Positions 46,304 through 60,390 of a stretch of 64,000 bases of DNA are shown here, one piece after another; the stretch's first letter is position 1; the number at the start of each line of letters is the position of its first letter. Below the pieces are notes generated by a model. It ran no database searches. It had not been told where the DNA came from and saw nothing but the letters and a program-made list of their open reading frames with translations. Made by a program: the position numbers and the translations under genes. Source of the stretch: Sipunculus nudus (taxonomy: Eukaryota; Annelida; Sipuncula; Golfingiida; Sipunculidae); assembly GCA_026874595.1 (NCBI GenBank), contig CM049306.1:4166019-4230018 (forward strand). The letters run 5' to 3'.

Positions 46304-48959
46304 TCCGCCCAATTCTTTTACCACATATCTCTACTCAGCACTAATAATATGTGATCATAACCTACATGTGGCGCCGCTTCTGTTTAACTAAAATGGTATT
46401 TTTTTCACTTTCATTCAGATAAGTCAGTAAATAAGAAATGCTCAGCCTTCAAATCATATTGAAGGATTTCTTGTAGCTAGAGGAATTCAATGAATACTTT
46501 ATTGAATAGAATTATTTTCAGACTGATGTTTCCACTGGAGTTTAAATTTTGTTGATCGCGAAATATTCTGATCTCAAATGTATCTACATATGGTGGAAAA
46601 GTTATTACATTTTATCTCATGAACCATATCACCAATCATTACCAAATTTTTTAGGCATATTGGTCACTGTCTCGAGAGAACTGTGACTTAGGTAACGTAT
46701 TGCATATTCAAGTAGGGAGTACAACCAGATGATAATTTATTGTACATGATTATTGAGTTTAGGTATTAGCGTGAGAACGTTGGTTAGAGAGCACACGTTT
46801 TTTGTTTGATGTTAATTTCAGTACAGTTTAATTCCGTGGGAAACGTCTCTGTTTAGCGGTCTCTATAGTAACGATTGTTTGTTGTTGACTTCAAAGGACG
46901 ATCACCTGTTTAGTTTTAGTTTCTCAGGGTTTTATTTCTAGAGGCGTGCCATATTAAAATTCATGTAATTATTGGCAGTCGGCATAATAGGAAGTGGTGA
47001 TTGGCCAGAAGACGATAAGGACTTGGACGTAAGCAAGCATATATATGTCGTGATCAAGAGGAAATTGGCTACAATTGCCCGATCAGTGCGCCAGTTCGTG
47101 TAACCTGACGATATCTGCATCAGAACCTAAACAGCTTAAACTGAGAGATGATATCTATAAGCGAAGATAGTACGTGTCTGAGGAAGGCCACGGTCTTTAC
47201 ACTGTAACGGACTTCAGAGCGAGTATCGCATTTTGCCGACGGACTGCTAATCTGGCGAGTTATACCTGTTGTGAGCGCTTCCAGGAACAGAACGATGATA
47301 TTGTTTTAACGCCTAACTGTAGAGGTACTGAATTTCGCTGTATGGAAGCATAGTTGGTTACCTATTGCTGGATGATTTCAGGAGACATCTGCTGTGAAAG
47401 AATTTGATTGTGAGTCCAGATTAAATCGTCTGTGCGCTAATTAGTAAGTGCTGTTTGAACTGTGTCTCGAGAGGCAAATCAGTACTCCAACGAAGGAACA
47501 TTGGTGGTCGGAGCTTCGTGTATCTATAAGTGGACTGATAGTAATGTGTACACAGCGCGAGCAAACAGTGAGGCGACCAGCGCAACCTTCCGGTGTCAGG
47601 TGTGCAGGATGGTCATGCGATCAGGAGAAGTGTAAACAAGAAACTACACTGTGTAGTGTGGTTAACGGACTTAGTAATTTTCTGTGTTTATTATCGGAAG
47701 CTTGTGTTCATCAGTGCTTGTTTAAATGAAGCTCCTCTCCAGAGAAATGTGTCTTCTTTCTTTAATATATTGATTTGGTTTTTCTTTTTGTTAACTCTAG
47801 TATTATGCATCTTTTTGAGTGTACGTTTGTATGAGTTTCAGCCAGTTGGTATTTTGGTTAAAAGAACCTGGAGGTTCACATCGTTAGTGGTGCGACAGTC
47901 ACAAGACTGGCATGTGTTTGAACTTGCAGGTGACGCCACCTTTGTTAAAAGATATTTTGCATAAAATGTCACAGCCATATGACTACAACCATGATAGTTT
48001 TCAAATAACATCCTCAACTGCTCCAAGTTACAAAATGGTCATCTCGATAACTTAAAAGCTGATCATGATGCATTTCTTTTTTTTTAAATCGAGTTTTTAT
48101 TATTTTTATTAAAAGAAGGGTTCTTTCAAAGGTTCTTCCTTGGTTATTAATGTAATATTTTTTTGTTTATTTCGTACAGGTTCATGATTCGTGCGGCTTG
48201 TGCATGTGCTCACACAAACTCCATGCTATATATAAAAAATAATTTTAATATTCATGGTCAACATTCTTTAAAGAAAAACGACCATTTTCTTTGATGGGTA
48301 TATAATGTTTTTAATAAATCTGCCGCAGAATATTCGACAGATATTATCGATCAAACGAGTTTCTTAATAAGCAAATTGTAAGGATACTGAAGTGATTTCA
48401 TTAATACCTCGTAAAAGATTAGGAGATTAACAATCTTGGGCCATGATATAAACCAAGAAATATCTCTACACGTAGGAGGTATGGCGTAAATGCCGAGGAC
48501 ATGGATCGGAGCTACCACATAAAATGTCGATTTGTCATTGTTTGCTAAGCCAGTTGAATCGCTCCGTGACACACTCAATCTGTTGCAGGCTGTACGCATT
48601 GACAGATTCTTTTTAGGAAACCATCGATCGCTATTTTGTATACAGGATAATCTGGCTTTGTGTCGCCATGGGAACACATAAAAGAACCTTACAGCTTTTC
48701 TGGTGGCAGATATGGAATAACAAATCCAGTGCTGGGCGGTGCAGTAAAAATTGATTCCTCGGCTTCTTTGTCAGCAACCTTAGAATCAACTAGATCTGGA
48801 TGGCTTTCGTAAGGCAGCCTAACAGAAGGATCAAACAAGACAAGGGAAAAACTCTTCCCTTTCCTTTACAAACCAATATTTTTTATGAAACTTTCACATA
48901 TTCAAAACACAGATGAAACCCATGTAGAATTTTATCAGGCATTTTACCTAGCCATCACT
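46304..48959. other. Spacer; possible but unproven LTR leader at 47203-47520
   Basis: Frames at 47448-47964 have no recognised domain, although one has a hydrophobic run. TGTAACGG at 47203 and GGAACA at 47493-47498, followed by TGGTGGTCGG at 47500, could be an LTR plus primer site, but no partner LTR exists in the window. Confidence 0.25.
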
Positions 48960-49060
48960 AAACAAAGGCCCTCATCTGATCAGCGTCTCATAATTCCACC
49001 CAGCTAATACTGACTGCCAGCCATCATCTGACCAACCTGATAATATTCTGGTTGATATTG

Positions 49061-52000
49061 AACGCAGGCCGTCACCTTATCAATCTGACAATCATCTCGA
49101 CTGATATTGAACGCAGGCCGTCACTTGATCAACCTGACAATCATCTTGCTGATATTGAACACAGGCCTGCATCTGAGCAACCTGACCGACATGTTGACTG
49201 ATATTGAAGGCAGGCCGTCACTTGGCTGATATTGAACACAGGCCTGCATCTGATCAACCTGACAAACATCTCGCTGATATTGAAGGCAGGTTGTCACCTG
49301 ATCAACCTGACAATCATCTTGCTGATATTGAACACAGGCCTGCATCTGTTCAACCTGACCGACATGTTGACTGATATTGAACGCAGGCTGTCACTTGAGC
49401 AACCTGACCGACATGTTGACTGATATTGAAGGCCGGCCGTCACTTGGCTGATATTGAACACAGGCCTGCATCTGATCAACCTGACAAACATCTCGCTGAT
49501 ATTGAAGGCAGGTTGTCACCTGATCAACCTGACAATCATCTTGCTGATATTGAACACAGGCCTGCATCTGTTCAACCTGACCGACATGTTGACTGATATT
49601 GAACGCAGGCTGTCACTTGATCAACCTGACAATCATCTTGGCTGATATTGAAGGCAGGCCGTCACTTGGCTGATATTGAACACAGGCCTGCATCTAATCA
49701 ACCTGACAAACATATCGCTGATATTGAAGGCAGGTTGTCACCTGATCAACCTGACAATCATCTTGCTGATATTGAACACAGGCCTGCATCTGTTCAACCT
49801 GACCGACATGTGGACTGATATTGAACGCAGGCTGTCACTTGATCAACCTGACAATCATCTTGGCTGATATTGAACGCAGGCCGTCACCTGATTAATCTGA
49901 CCGACATGTCGACTGATACTGAACGCAGGCCGTCACTTGATCAACCTAACAATCATCTTGGCTGATACTGAACACAGGCCTGCATCTGATCAACCTGGCT
50001 GACATGTTGACTGATATTGAACGCAGGCCGTCACTTGATCAACCTGACAATCATCTTGGCTAATATTGAACGCAGGCCGTCACCTGATTAATCTGACCGA
50101 CATGTCGACTGATACTGAACGCAGGCCGTCACTTGATCAACCTAACAATCATCTTGGCTGATACTGAACACAGGCCTGCATCTGATCAACCTGGCTGACA
50201 TGTTGACTGATATTGAACGCAGGCCGTCACTTGATCAACCTGACAATCATCTTGGCTAATATTGAACGCAGGCCGTCACCTGATTAATCTGACCGACATG
50301 TCGACTGATACTGAACGCAGGCCGTCACTTGATCAACCTAACAATCATCTTGGCTGATACTGAACACAGGCCTGCATCTGATCAACCTGGCTGACATGTT
50401 GACTGATATTGAACGCAGGCCGTCACTTGATCAACCTGACAATCATCTTGGCTAATATTGAACGCAGGCCGTCACCTGATTAATCTGACCGACATGTCGA
50501 CTGATACTGAACGCAGGCCCTCACTTGATCAACCTGACAATCATCTTGGCTGATATTGAAAGAAGGCCGTCACCTGATTAATCTGACCGACATGTCGACT
50601 GATACTGAACGCTTGCCGTAACTTGATCAACCTAACAATCATCTTGGCTGATACTGAACACAGGCCTGCATCTGATCAACCTGGCTGACATGTTGACTGA
50701 TATTGAACTTAGGCCGTCACTTGATCAACCTGACAATCATCTTGGCTGATATTGAAAGAAGGCCGTCACCTGATTAATCTGACAGACATGTCGACTGATA
50801 CTGAACGCAGGCCCTCACTTGATCAACCTGACAATCATCTTGGCTGATACTGAACACAGGCCTGCATCTGATCAACCTGAACGACATCTCGACTGATACT
50901 GAACGCAGGCCGTCACCTGATCAACCTGACAATCATCTCGGCTGATATTGAACTCAGGCCGTCACCTGTTCAACCTGACAATCATCTCGACTGATATTGA
51001 ACGCAGGCCGTCACCTTATCAATCTGACAATCATCTCGACTGATATTGAACGCAGGCCGTCACTTGATCAACCTGACAATCATCTTGCTGATATTGAACA
51101 CAGGCCAGCATCTGAGCAACCTGACCGACATGTTGACTGATATTGAAGGCAGGCCGTCACTTGGCTGATATTGAACACAGGCCTGCATCTGATCAACCTG
51201 ACAAACATCTCGCTGATATTGAAGGCAGGTTGTCACCTGATCAACCTGACAATCATCTTGCTGATATTGAACACAGGCCTGCATCTGTTCAACCTGACCG
51301 ACATGTTGACTGATATTGAACGCAGGCTGTCACTTGAGCAACCTGACCGACATGTTGACTGATATTGAAGGCCGGCCGTCACTTGGCTGATATTGAACAC
51401 AGGCCTGCATCTGATCAACCTGACAAACATCTCGCTGATATTGAAGGCAGGTTGTCACCTGATCAACCTGACAATCATCTTGCTGATATTGAACACAGGC
51501 CTGCATCTGTTCAACCTGACCGACATGTTGACTGATATTGAACGCAGGCTGTCACTTGATCAACCTGACAATCATCTTGGCTGATATTGAAGGCAGGCCG
51601 TCACTTGGCTGATATTGAACACAGGCCTGCATCTAATCAACCTGACAAACATCTCGCTGATATTGAAGGCAGGTTGTCACCTGATCAACCTGACAATCAT
51701 CTTGCTGATATTGAACACAGGCCTGCATCTGTTCAACCTGACCGACATGTGGACTGATATTGAACACAGGCTGTCACTTGATCAACCTGACAATCATCTT
51801 GGCTAATATTGAACGCAGGCCGTCACCTGATTAACCTGACCGACATGTCGACTTATACTGAACGCAGGCCGTCACTTGATCAACCTAACAATCATCTTGG
51901 CTGATACTGAACACAGGCCTGCATCTGATCAACCTGGCTGACATGTTGACTGATATTGAACGCAGGCCGTCACTTGATCAACCTGACAATCATCTTGGCT

Positions 52001-52735
52001 AATATTGAACGCAGGCCGTCACCTGATTAATCTGACCGACATGTCGACTGATACTGAACGCAGGCCGTCACTTGATCAACCTAACAATCATCTTGGCTGA
52101 TACTGAACACAGGCCTGCATCTGATCAACCTGGCTGACATGTTGACTGATATTGAACGCAGGCCATCACTTGATCAACCTGACAATCATCTTGGCTAATA
52201 TTGAACGCAGGCCGTCACCTGATTAATCTGACCGACATGTCGACTGATACTGAACGCAGGCCCTCACTTGATCAACCTGACAATCATCTTGGCTGATATT
52301 GAAAGAAGGCCGTCACCTGATTAATCTGACCGACATGTCGACTGATACTGAACGCTTGCCGTAACTTGATCAACCTAACAATCATCTTGGCTGATACTGA
52401 ACACAGGTCTGCATCTGATCAACCTGGCTGACATGTTGACTGATATTGAACTTAGGCCGTCACTTGATCAACCTGACAATCATCTTGGCTGATATTGAAA
52501 GAAGGCCGTCACCTGATTAATCTGACAGACATTTCGACTGATACTGAACGCAGGCCGTAACTTGATCAACCTGACAATCATCTTGGCTGATACTGAACAC
52601 AGGCCTGCATCTGATCAACCTGAACGACATCTCGACTGATACTGAACGCAGGCCGTCACCTGATCAACCTGACAATCATCTAGGCTGATATTGAACTCAG
52701 GCCGTCACCTGTTCAACCTGACAATCATCTTGGCT
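49061..52735 (+). repeat. 1.9-kb block duplication within the 49-bp array
   Basis: Sequence from 49061 recurs from 51000 with a shift of 1,939 bp. Marker forms at 49232, 49454 and 49676 (a 222-bp higher-order unit) return at 51171, 51393 and 51615. The first copy also holds a 196-bp tetramer (attaatctga at 49891, 50087, 50283 and 50479). The second copy has fewer of these. Confidence 0.9.
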
Positions 52736-53499
52736 GATATTGAACGCAGGTCGTCAACTGATCAACAGGACAATCATTATGGGTGATTTTGAACGCAGGT
52801 CGTCAACGATCAACCTGACAATCATCTGGGCGGATATTGAACACAGGCCTGCATCTGATCAACCTGACCAACATCTTGACTGATATTGAAACCAGTCCGT
52901 CACCTGTTCAATCTGACAATCATCTTGGATGTTATTGAACGCAGGTCGTCAACTGATCAACAAGACAATCATCTGGGGTGTTATTGAACGCAGGTCGTCA
53001 ACTGATCCACCTGACAATCATCTTGGCTGATATTGAACCCAGGCCTGCATCTGATCAACCTGACCAACATCTCGACTGATATTGAACGCAGGCCGTCACC
53101 TGATCAACCTGACCTACATGTCGACAGATGTTGAACTCAGGCCGTCACCTGTTCAACCTGGCAATCATCTTGGATGTTATTGAACGCAGGTCGTCAACTG
53201 ATCAACAAGACAATCATCTTGGTTGATGTTGAACACAGGCTGTCACCTGATCAACCAGACAGCCATCTTGGCTGATATTGAACACAGGCGTCACCTGATC
53301 AACCTGACTGCCATCTTGGCTGATAATGAACACAGGCCTTCACTTGATCAACCTGACAATCATTTGGATGTTATTGAACGCAGGTCGTCAACTGATCAAC
53401 CTAACCATCATCTTGAGAAATATTGAAGACGGGCCTGTATCTGATCAACCTGACCATCATATTGACTGATACTGAACGTAGGCATTCAACTGATCAAAC

Positions 53500-54560
53500 T
53501 GACAATCATCTTAAATGTGCATCTGATCAACCTGACCATTATATTGACTGATACTGAACGTAGGCATTCAACTGATCAAATTGACAATCATCTTAAATGT
53601 GCACCTGATCAACCTGACCATCATATTGACTGATACTGAACGTAGGTATTCAACTGATCCACCTGACAATCATTTGGATGTTATTGAATGCAGGTCGTCA
53701 ACTGATCAACCTTACCATCATCTTGAGTAATATTGAAGACGGGCCTGTATCTGATCAACCTGACCATCATATTGACTGATACTGAACGTAGGCCGTCACC
53801 CGATCAACCTGACAATCATCTTAAATGTGCACCTGATCAACCTGACCATCATATTGACTGATACTGAACGTAGGCCGTCACCCGATCAACCTGACAATCA
53901 TCTTGAATGTGCACCTGATCAACCTGACCATCATATTGACTGATACTGAACGTAGGTATTCAACTGATCAAACTGACTATCATCTTAAATGTGCATATGA
54001 TCAAACTGACCATCATATTGACTGATACTGAACGTAGGCCGTCACCCGATCAATTTGACAATCATCTTAAATGTGCACCTGATCAACCTGACCATCATAT
54101 TGACTGATACTGAACGTAGGCCGTCACCCGATCAACCTGACAATCATCTTCAATGTGCTCCTGATCAACCTGACCGTCATATTGACTGATACTGAACGTA
54201 GGCCGTCACCCGATCAACCTGAAAATCATCTTAAATGTGCACCTGATCAACCTGCCATCATATTGCCTGATACTGAACATAGGCCTTCACCCGATCAACC
54301 TGACAATCATCTTAAATGTGCACCTGATCAACCTGCCATCATATTGACTGATACTGAACGTAGGCCGTCACCCGATCAACCTGACAATCATCTTAAATGT
54401 GCACCTGATCAACCTGCCATCATATTGACTGATACTGAACGTAGGCCGTCACCCGATCAACCTGACAATCATCTTAAATGTGCACCTGATCAACCTGCCA
54501 TCATATTGACTGATACTGAACGTAGGCCGTCACCCGATCAACCTGACAATCATCTTGGCT
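53500..54560 (+). repeat. Right-hand sub-array with 81/82-bp composite unit
   Basis: A 49-bp unit fused to a 32-33-bp partial unit, marked by 'cttaaatgtgcacctgatca', and repeated about a dozen times. The 81-bp form (27 codons) gives a periodic 135-codon frame at 54155-54562, an artefact. Confidence 0.85.
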
Positions 54561-54568
54561 GATATTGA

Positions 54569-55644
54569 ACAAATGTGTGTGTTAAGTTATATTATATATT
54601 ATATAAAAGCGTGTTTGCTTTATCATGTAAAAGGAAAACAGTTTCATTCCATATCAGTTTCTTTCGTATAAAGACGTTAAGACGCTTTTTTATTATAAAG
54701 TTTGCGAATGGACGGAGACTTGAATATAAACATGCTTTCTTGTCTGGATGAGAGAATTTTCTCCCCTGGCGCGACAGAAAATTGATCTATTTCAACCATT
54801 TGGGCTCTAGACATTAACTCTTGCCCTGTCTCCTGAAGTTACTATAACTGTGATGAGAACGAGCTTACTTGTGTCTGGACTCGTATCGCAGGATATATAT
54901 ATATATAAAAGGACATGTCTTTGTATAAATAAGATGAATGTGACTCATCTATTTCAAAATTAGCTATTTCAGTTTTTTATAATAACATACTTTTTGCACT
55001 TAAATCCATTAAGATATTATAATTTACAAAAGAGATCGTGGATTTTGTTTCACCATATTCTTCAATGTGTGAACATTCACAGCAAAACGACTTTGTCATG
55101 CATCTGGGAACAGTTTTGCCACGTGCCATGAAATTTAATATCTTGTTCATTTATCTGATATAAATCTATCAGCAAACAAATAAAAACTAGTCTGTTGGGT
55201 CCTTCGAATTTAAAACCTAAAAATAAATTTCGAAATTACTTGCACCCTCGCCCATACAGCATAGGCTGTTGTATGGAGTTTGACGAGCAAAAAATACACA
55301 GCAACATACATATGATAAAAATTAATTTCGCAGAATATTAATAAAGAAGCAACATTTTTCTTAAATATAAACTTCCAAAATGGATTGTTAAGCTAACCCC
55401 TACCGAAAATGTTCATTTAAAAAATACGTCTGTGTAACCTTATAATAGTTTCCGATCATTGATTGGTTGGGTAAAACTCATATCCTCTATATACTGACAT
55501 GTACATTGTGAATATAAGAGCAATGTACATACCAGACTACATTTAAACCAAAACATATAATCTCTGTTTTAGCAGTCCAAACAGTTTCACTTGCTTATGT
55601 GATGGATTTCTGAATTTTATAATCCTATAGTTTATACGTGTTTT
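54569..55644. other. AT-rich spacer, no gene seen
   Basis: No gene, repeat or RNA recognised beyond a short TA run near 54894-54906. Confidence 0.3.
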
Positions 55645-56960
55645 TGCTCAGCTGACTGAAAGTCATCTGAGCTCTAGCATCACTCTATGTCCGTCGTCCG
55701 TCTAGCTGTGCGTCCCTCCGTTAACATGGCACAAATCGTAACTACCGAGCCTAGAAATTGCTCAGTGAAAATCCATGGAGTTCCATTGAAAATCTCTTTG
55801 GAATCCTGAAATCACGTCACTGTGACCTTTGCGCTATGGGGTTAGTAAGTATCCCAAGAATAATAAAAAAAATAATACAAAAGCTCCAATATCTGTATAA
55901 CGATAATGCATTGATTGCCATGGATTTTCCATGCCTATTGGTCATTGGGTGTTTCATCATTTCCTGAAAACTGGTGTCGCTTCCTGTATTTTTTCTATTT
56001 ATCACATTTTTTTCTCTATTTTTGATACCTTAAGCTGAAGCAGTCCGTCTGTTAACAGAAATCAAATTTTAACCATAAAACCTAGAAATTTCTAACTGTA
56101 CATCTGGGAGGTCCTAGGCAAATCTCCTTGGAGACCTGAAATTAGGTCATGGTGACCTATATTTTTTTAACTACAGGCCGAAAACATTTTGAGCACTCAG
56201 TCAGTCAGACGGGGCACAAATTGTATCCGCTATTCGTAGAATCTACCAACGCCACAGGCATGGAGGTCCATAAAAAATCTCTTTGGAAACCTGAAATTAG
56301 GTCCGAGCTATGGCGCTTGAAAGTATAATAATTTTAAAAAAATAATAATTAAAAATTTGATACAACAGATCCGGTATATAAATAACTAATGCATTGTTTG
56401 CCATGATTCTTTCCATGCATATTGATCATGGAGTGTTTAATCATTTCCTGAAGACTGGTGGTGCCGCCAGTATTTTTAGCTCCGCTGACCAAGAACTTTC
56501 ACTGAACTTTCACTGAAACTAAAACATTGTGCATCAACTGTACATATAATATTGTTAAAATGCAAATAATGAAGAAATTCGGCACAGCCAGTTCTATAGA
56601 ACTGTTGCTTGCACAATTGCAAAATGTTAACATTATCAGCTGTTGAAATTCCTACTTTAGATAAAACATATAAGAAATTATTGCATGGATCTTTCTGGAA
56701 TTTGGCAGGCTTATTTAACATAAATAACCATTTTAGCCGTGGAAGACTTGAGGCGCCATCTAAATTTTCTTTATTTTTACGCATCTATTTATTGTATGTT
56801 TTGTAATCACGGCACAAATTGTAACTGCTTGACGCAGAAACGTTTTTCATAATATCCTGGTTGGTCCTTGGTAAATCTCCTTGCATACCAAAAGGCATAC
56901 AAGTCAGCTGAGCGTCATGACCCATGTTTATATAAGCATTTGTTTATATTATAATAGAAA
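55645..56960 (+). repeat. Dispersed repeat with three diverged internal units
   Basis: It starts 'gctcagctgactgaaagtca' and 'gtccgtcgtccgtc'. The words cacaaat(c/t)gtaac or cacaaattgtatc, followed by '(a)aatctctttgga', return near 55733, 56215 and 56812. Frames at 55758-55967 and 56476-56806 lie within it and are not convincing genes. Confidence 0.5.
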
Positions 56961-57109
56961 AATATAGGAATATCTCGAATCATGTCCACATTGTATATGT
57001 GAACATTTTTTTAATTTAGTACAGCCAATATAGTCATGGTATAATCGTACATTTTTACTCCTTGGGTCTTTCGAACCAAGCAACCGTCCTCTCCCATATC
57101 CAGCATAAC

Positions 57110-57395
57110 GATAATTACCACTTATATATCTGGCTAGCCAGTATTTAATACATAATAACACAGCCAGCCTATAATGACCACATGTTAACCAAGCGTGTCT
57201 ATAATACCATATATTTACCCAACGTACCTGTAATACATATATTTATCGGGCTTGCCTATAATTATCACATAATTACCCGGCTTCCCTATAGTTACCATAT
57301 ATTTACCCCGATGGTCTATAATTACCATATATTTATCAGGTTTGCCTATAATTAACATAACTTTCTTCGGCTGCATCTTATAACCGTATATATTT
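57110..57395 (+). repeat. Degenerate minisatellite, unit about 33 bp, 7-8 copies
   Basis: The theme is tataattaccatatattta + ccnggcttgcc, with single units differing at many sites. Confidence 0.75.
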
Positions 57396-57599
57396 ATCTG
57401 GTTTGTGTCCGCGTACTATGAAGAGCCTTTTAACTGTTTTTCATTGTTTGTGGTACGCGACCTGCCAGGGCTCTAGAGCTGACTACCATTATATGTCGTA
57501 CCACCTTTCTGTACCCCGCCCACGGCTCTAGAGCTGACTACCATTGCATGTCGTACCACCTTCTGTACCCCGCCCACGGTTCTGGAGCTGACTACCATT

Positions 57600-60390
57600 G
57601 TATGTCTTACCACCTTCTGTACCCCGCCCACGGTTCTAGAGCTGACTACCATTGTATGTCTTACCACCTTCTGTATCCCGCCCACGGTTCTAGAGCTGAC
57701 TACCATTGTATGTCTTACCACCTTCTGTACCCCGCCCACGGCTCTAGAGCTGACTACCATTGTATGTCGTACCACCTGTACCCCGCCCACTAGCTCTAGA
57801 GCTGACTTCCATTGTATGTCGTACCACCTTCTGTACCCCGCCCACGGTTCTGAGCTGACTACCATTGTATGTCGTACCAACTGCTGTACCCCGCCCACGG
57901 CTCTAGAGATGACTACCATTGGATGTCGTACAACCTTTCTGTACCCCGCCCACGGTTCTAGAGCTGAGTACCATTGTATGTCGTACCACCTTCTGTACCC
58001 CGCCCACTGTTCTAGAGCTGAGTACCATTGTATGTCGTACAACCTTTGTGTACCCCGCCCACGGTTCTAGAGCTGAGTACCATTGTATGTCGTACCACTT
58101 TTCTGTACCCCGCCCACGGTTATAGAGTTGACTACCATTGCATGTCGTACCACCTTTCTGTACCCCGCCCACGGTTCTAGAGCTGACTACTATTGTATGT
58201 CGTACCAACTGCTGTACCCCACCCACGGCTCTTGAGATGACTACCAGTGTATGTTTTACTACCTTTTTTACCCCGCCCACGGTTCTAGAGCTGACTACCA
58301 TTGTATGTCGTACCATCTTTCTGTACCCCGCCCACGGTTCTAGAGATGACTACCAGTGTATGTCATACCACCTTCTGTACCCCGCCCACGTTTCTAGAGC
58401 TGACTACCAGTGTATGTCGTACCACCTTCTGTACCCCGCCCACGGTTCTAAAGCTGACTACCAGTGTATGTCGTTCCACCTTCTGTACCCCGCCCACGGT
58501 TCTAGAGCTGACTACTAGTGTATGTCGTACCACCTTCTGTACCCCGCCCACGGTTCTAGAGCTGACTACCAGTGTATGTCGTACCACCTTCTGTACCCCG
58601 CCCACGGTTCTAGAGCTGACTACCATTGTATGTCGTACCACATTCTGTAACCCGCCCACGGTTCTAGAGCTGACTACCAGTGTATGTCGTACCACCTTCT
58701 GTATCCCGCCCACGGTTCTAGAGCTGACTACTAGTGTATGTCGTACCACCTTCTGTACCCCGCCCACGGTTCTAGAGCTGACTACCAGTGTATGTCGTTC
58801 CACCTTCTGTACCCCGCTCACGGTTCTAGAGCTGACTACTAGTGTATGTCGTACCACCTTCTGTACCCCGCCCACGGTTCTAGAGCTGACTACCAGTGTA
58901 TGTCGTACCACCTTCTGTACCCCGCCCACGGTTCTAGAGCTGACTACCAGTGTATGTCGTTCCACCTTCTGTACCCCGCCCACGGTTCTAGAGCTGACTA
59001 CTAGTGTATGTCGTACCACCTTCTGTACCCCGCCTACGGTTCTAGAGCTGACTACTAGTGTATGTCGTACCACCTTCTGTACCCCGCCCACGGTTCTAGA
59101 GCTGACTACCATTGTATGTCGTACCAACTGCTGTACCCCGCCCACGGCTATAGAGATGACTACCATTGGATGTCGTACAACCTTTCTGTACCCCGCCCAC
59201 GGTTCTAGAGCTGACTACCATTGTATGTCTTACCACCTTCTGTATCCCGCCCACGGTTCTAGAGCTGACTACCATTGTATGTCGTACCACCTTCTGTATC
59301 CCGCCCACGGCTCTAGAGCTGACTACCATTGTATGTCTTACCACCTTCTGTACCCCGCCCACGGCTCTAGAGCTGACAACCATTGTATGTCGTATCACCT
59401 GTACCCCGCCCACTAGCTCTAGAGCTGACTTCCATTGTATGTCGTACCACCTTCTGTACCCTGCCCACGGTTCTGAGCTGACTACCATTGTATGTCGTAC
59501 CAACTGCTGTACCCCGCCCACGGCTCTAGAGATGACTACCATTGGATGTCGTACAACCTTTCTGTACCCCGCCCACGGTTCTAGAGCTGAGTACCATTGT
59601 ATGTCGTACCACCTTCTGTACCCCGCCCACTGTTCTAGAGCTGAGTACCATTGTATGTCGTACAACCTTTCTGTACCCCGCCCACGGTTCTAGAGCTGAG
59701 TACCATTGTATGTCGTACCACTTTTCTGTACCCCGCCCACGGTTATAGAGTTGACTACCATTGCATGTCGTACCACCTTTCTGTACCCCGCCCATGGTTC
59801 TAGAGCTGACTACTATTGTATGTCGTACCAACTGCTGTACCCCACCCACGGCTCTAGAGATGACTACCAGTGTATGTTTTACTACCTTTTTTACCCCGCC
59901 CACGGTTCTAGAGCTGACTACCATTGTATGTCGTACCATCTTTCTGTACCCCGCCCACGGTTCTAGAGATGACTACCAGTGTATGTCATACCACCTTCTG
60001 TACCCCGCCCACGGTTCTAGAGCTGACTACCAGTGTATGTCGTACCACCTTCTGTACCCCGCCCACGGTTCTAGAGCTGACTACCAGTGTATGTCGTTCC
60101 ACCTTCTGTACCCCGCCCACGGTTCTAGAGCTGACTACTAGTGTATGTCGTACCACCTTCTGTACCCCGCCCACGGTTCTAGAGCTGACTACCAGTGTAT
60201 GTCGTACCACCTTCTGTACCCCGCCCACGGTTCTAGAGCTGACTACCAGTGTATGTCGTTCCACCTTCTGTACCCCGCCCACGGTTCTAGAGCTGACTAC
60301 TAGTGTATGTCGTACCACCTTCTGTACCCCGCCTACGGTTCTAGAGCTGACTACTAGTGTATGTCGTACCACATTCTGTACCCCGCCCAC
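57600..60390 (+). repeat. 1.6-kb block duplication in the 54-bp array
   Basis: Rare variants recur 1,623 bp apart: cccactagctctag at about 57787 and 59410, and the deletion form ggttctgagctg at about 57846 and 59469. The later marker cgcctacgg (about 59033 and 60332) is only about 1,299 bp apart, so the second block has lost six units. Confidence 0.85.

Larger units (their letters stand above)
48960..54568 (+). repeat. Minisatellite, 49-bp unit, about 113 copies
   Basis: The unit is tgatattgaacgcaggccgt + cacttgatcaacctgacaat + catcttggc. Main variants are 'acacaggcctgcatctg', 'accgacatgttgac' and 'attaatctgacc'. The left edge (48960-49060) and the part after about 52740 are degenerate. Units of 46-51 bp occur. 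The palindromic TTGATCAA core is frequent. Confidence 0.97.

Noticed and set aside
47203-47520. Third LTR element
   Set aside because: TGTAACGG...GGAACA followed by TGGTGGTCGG could be an LTR and primer site, but there is no partner LTR and no gag or pol sequence downstream.
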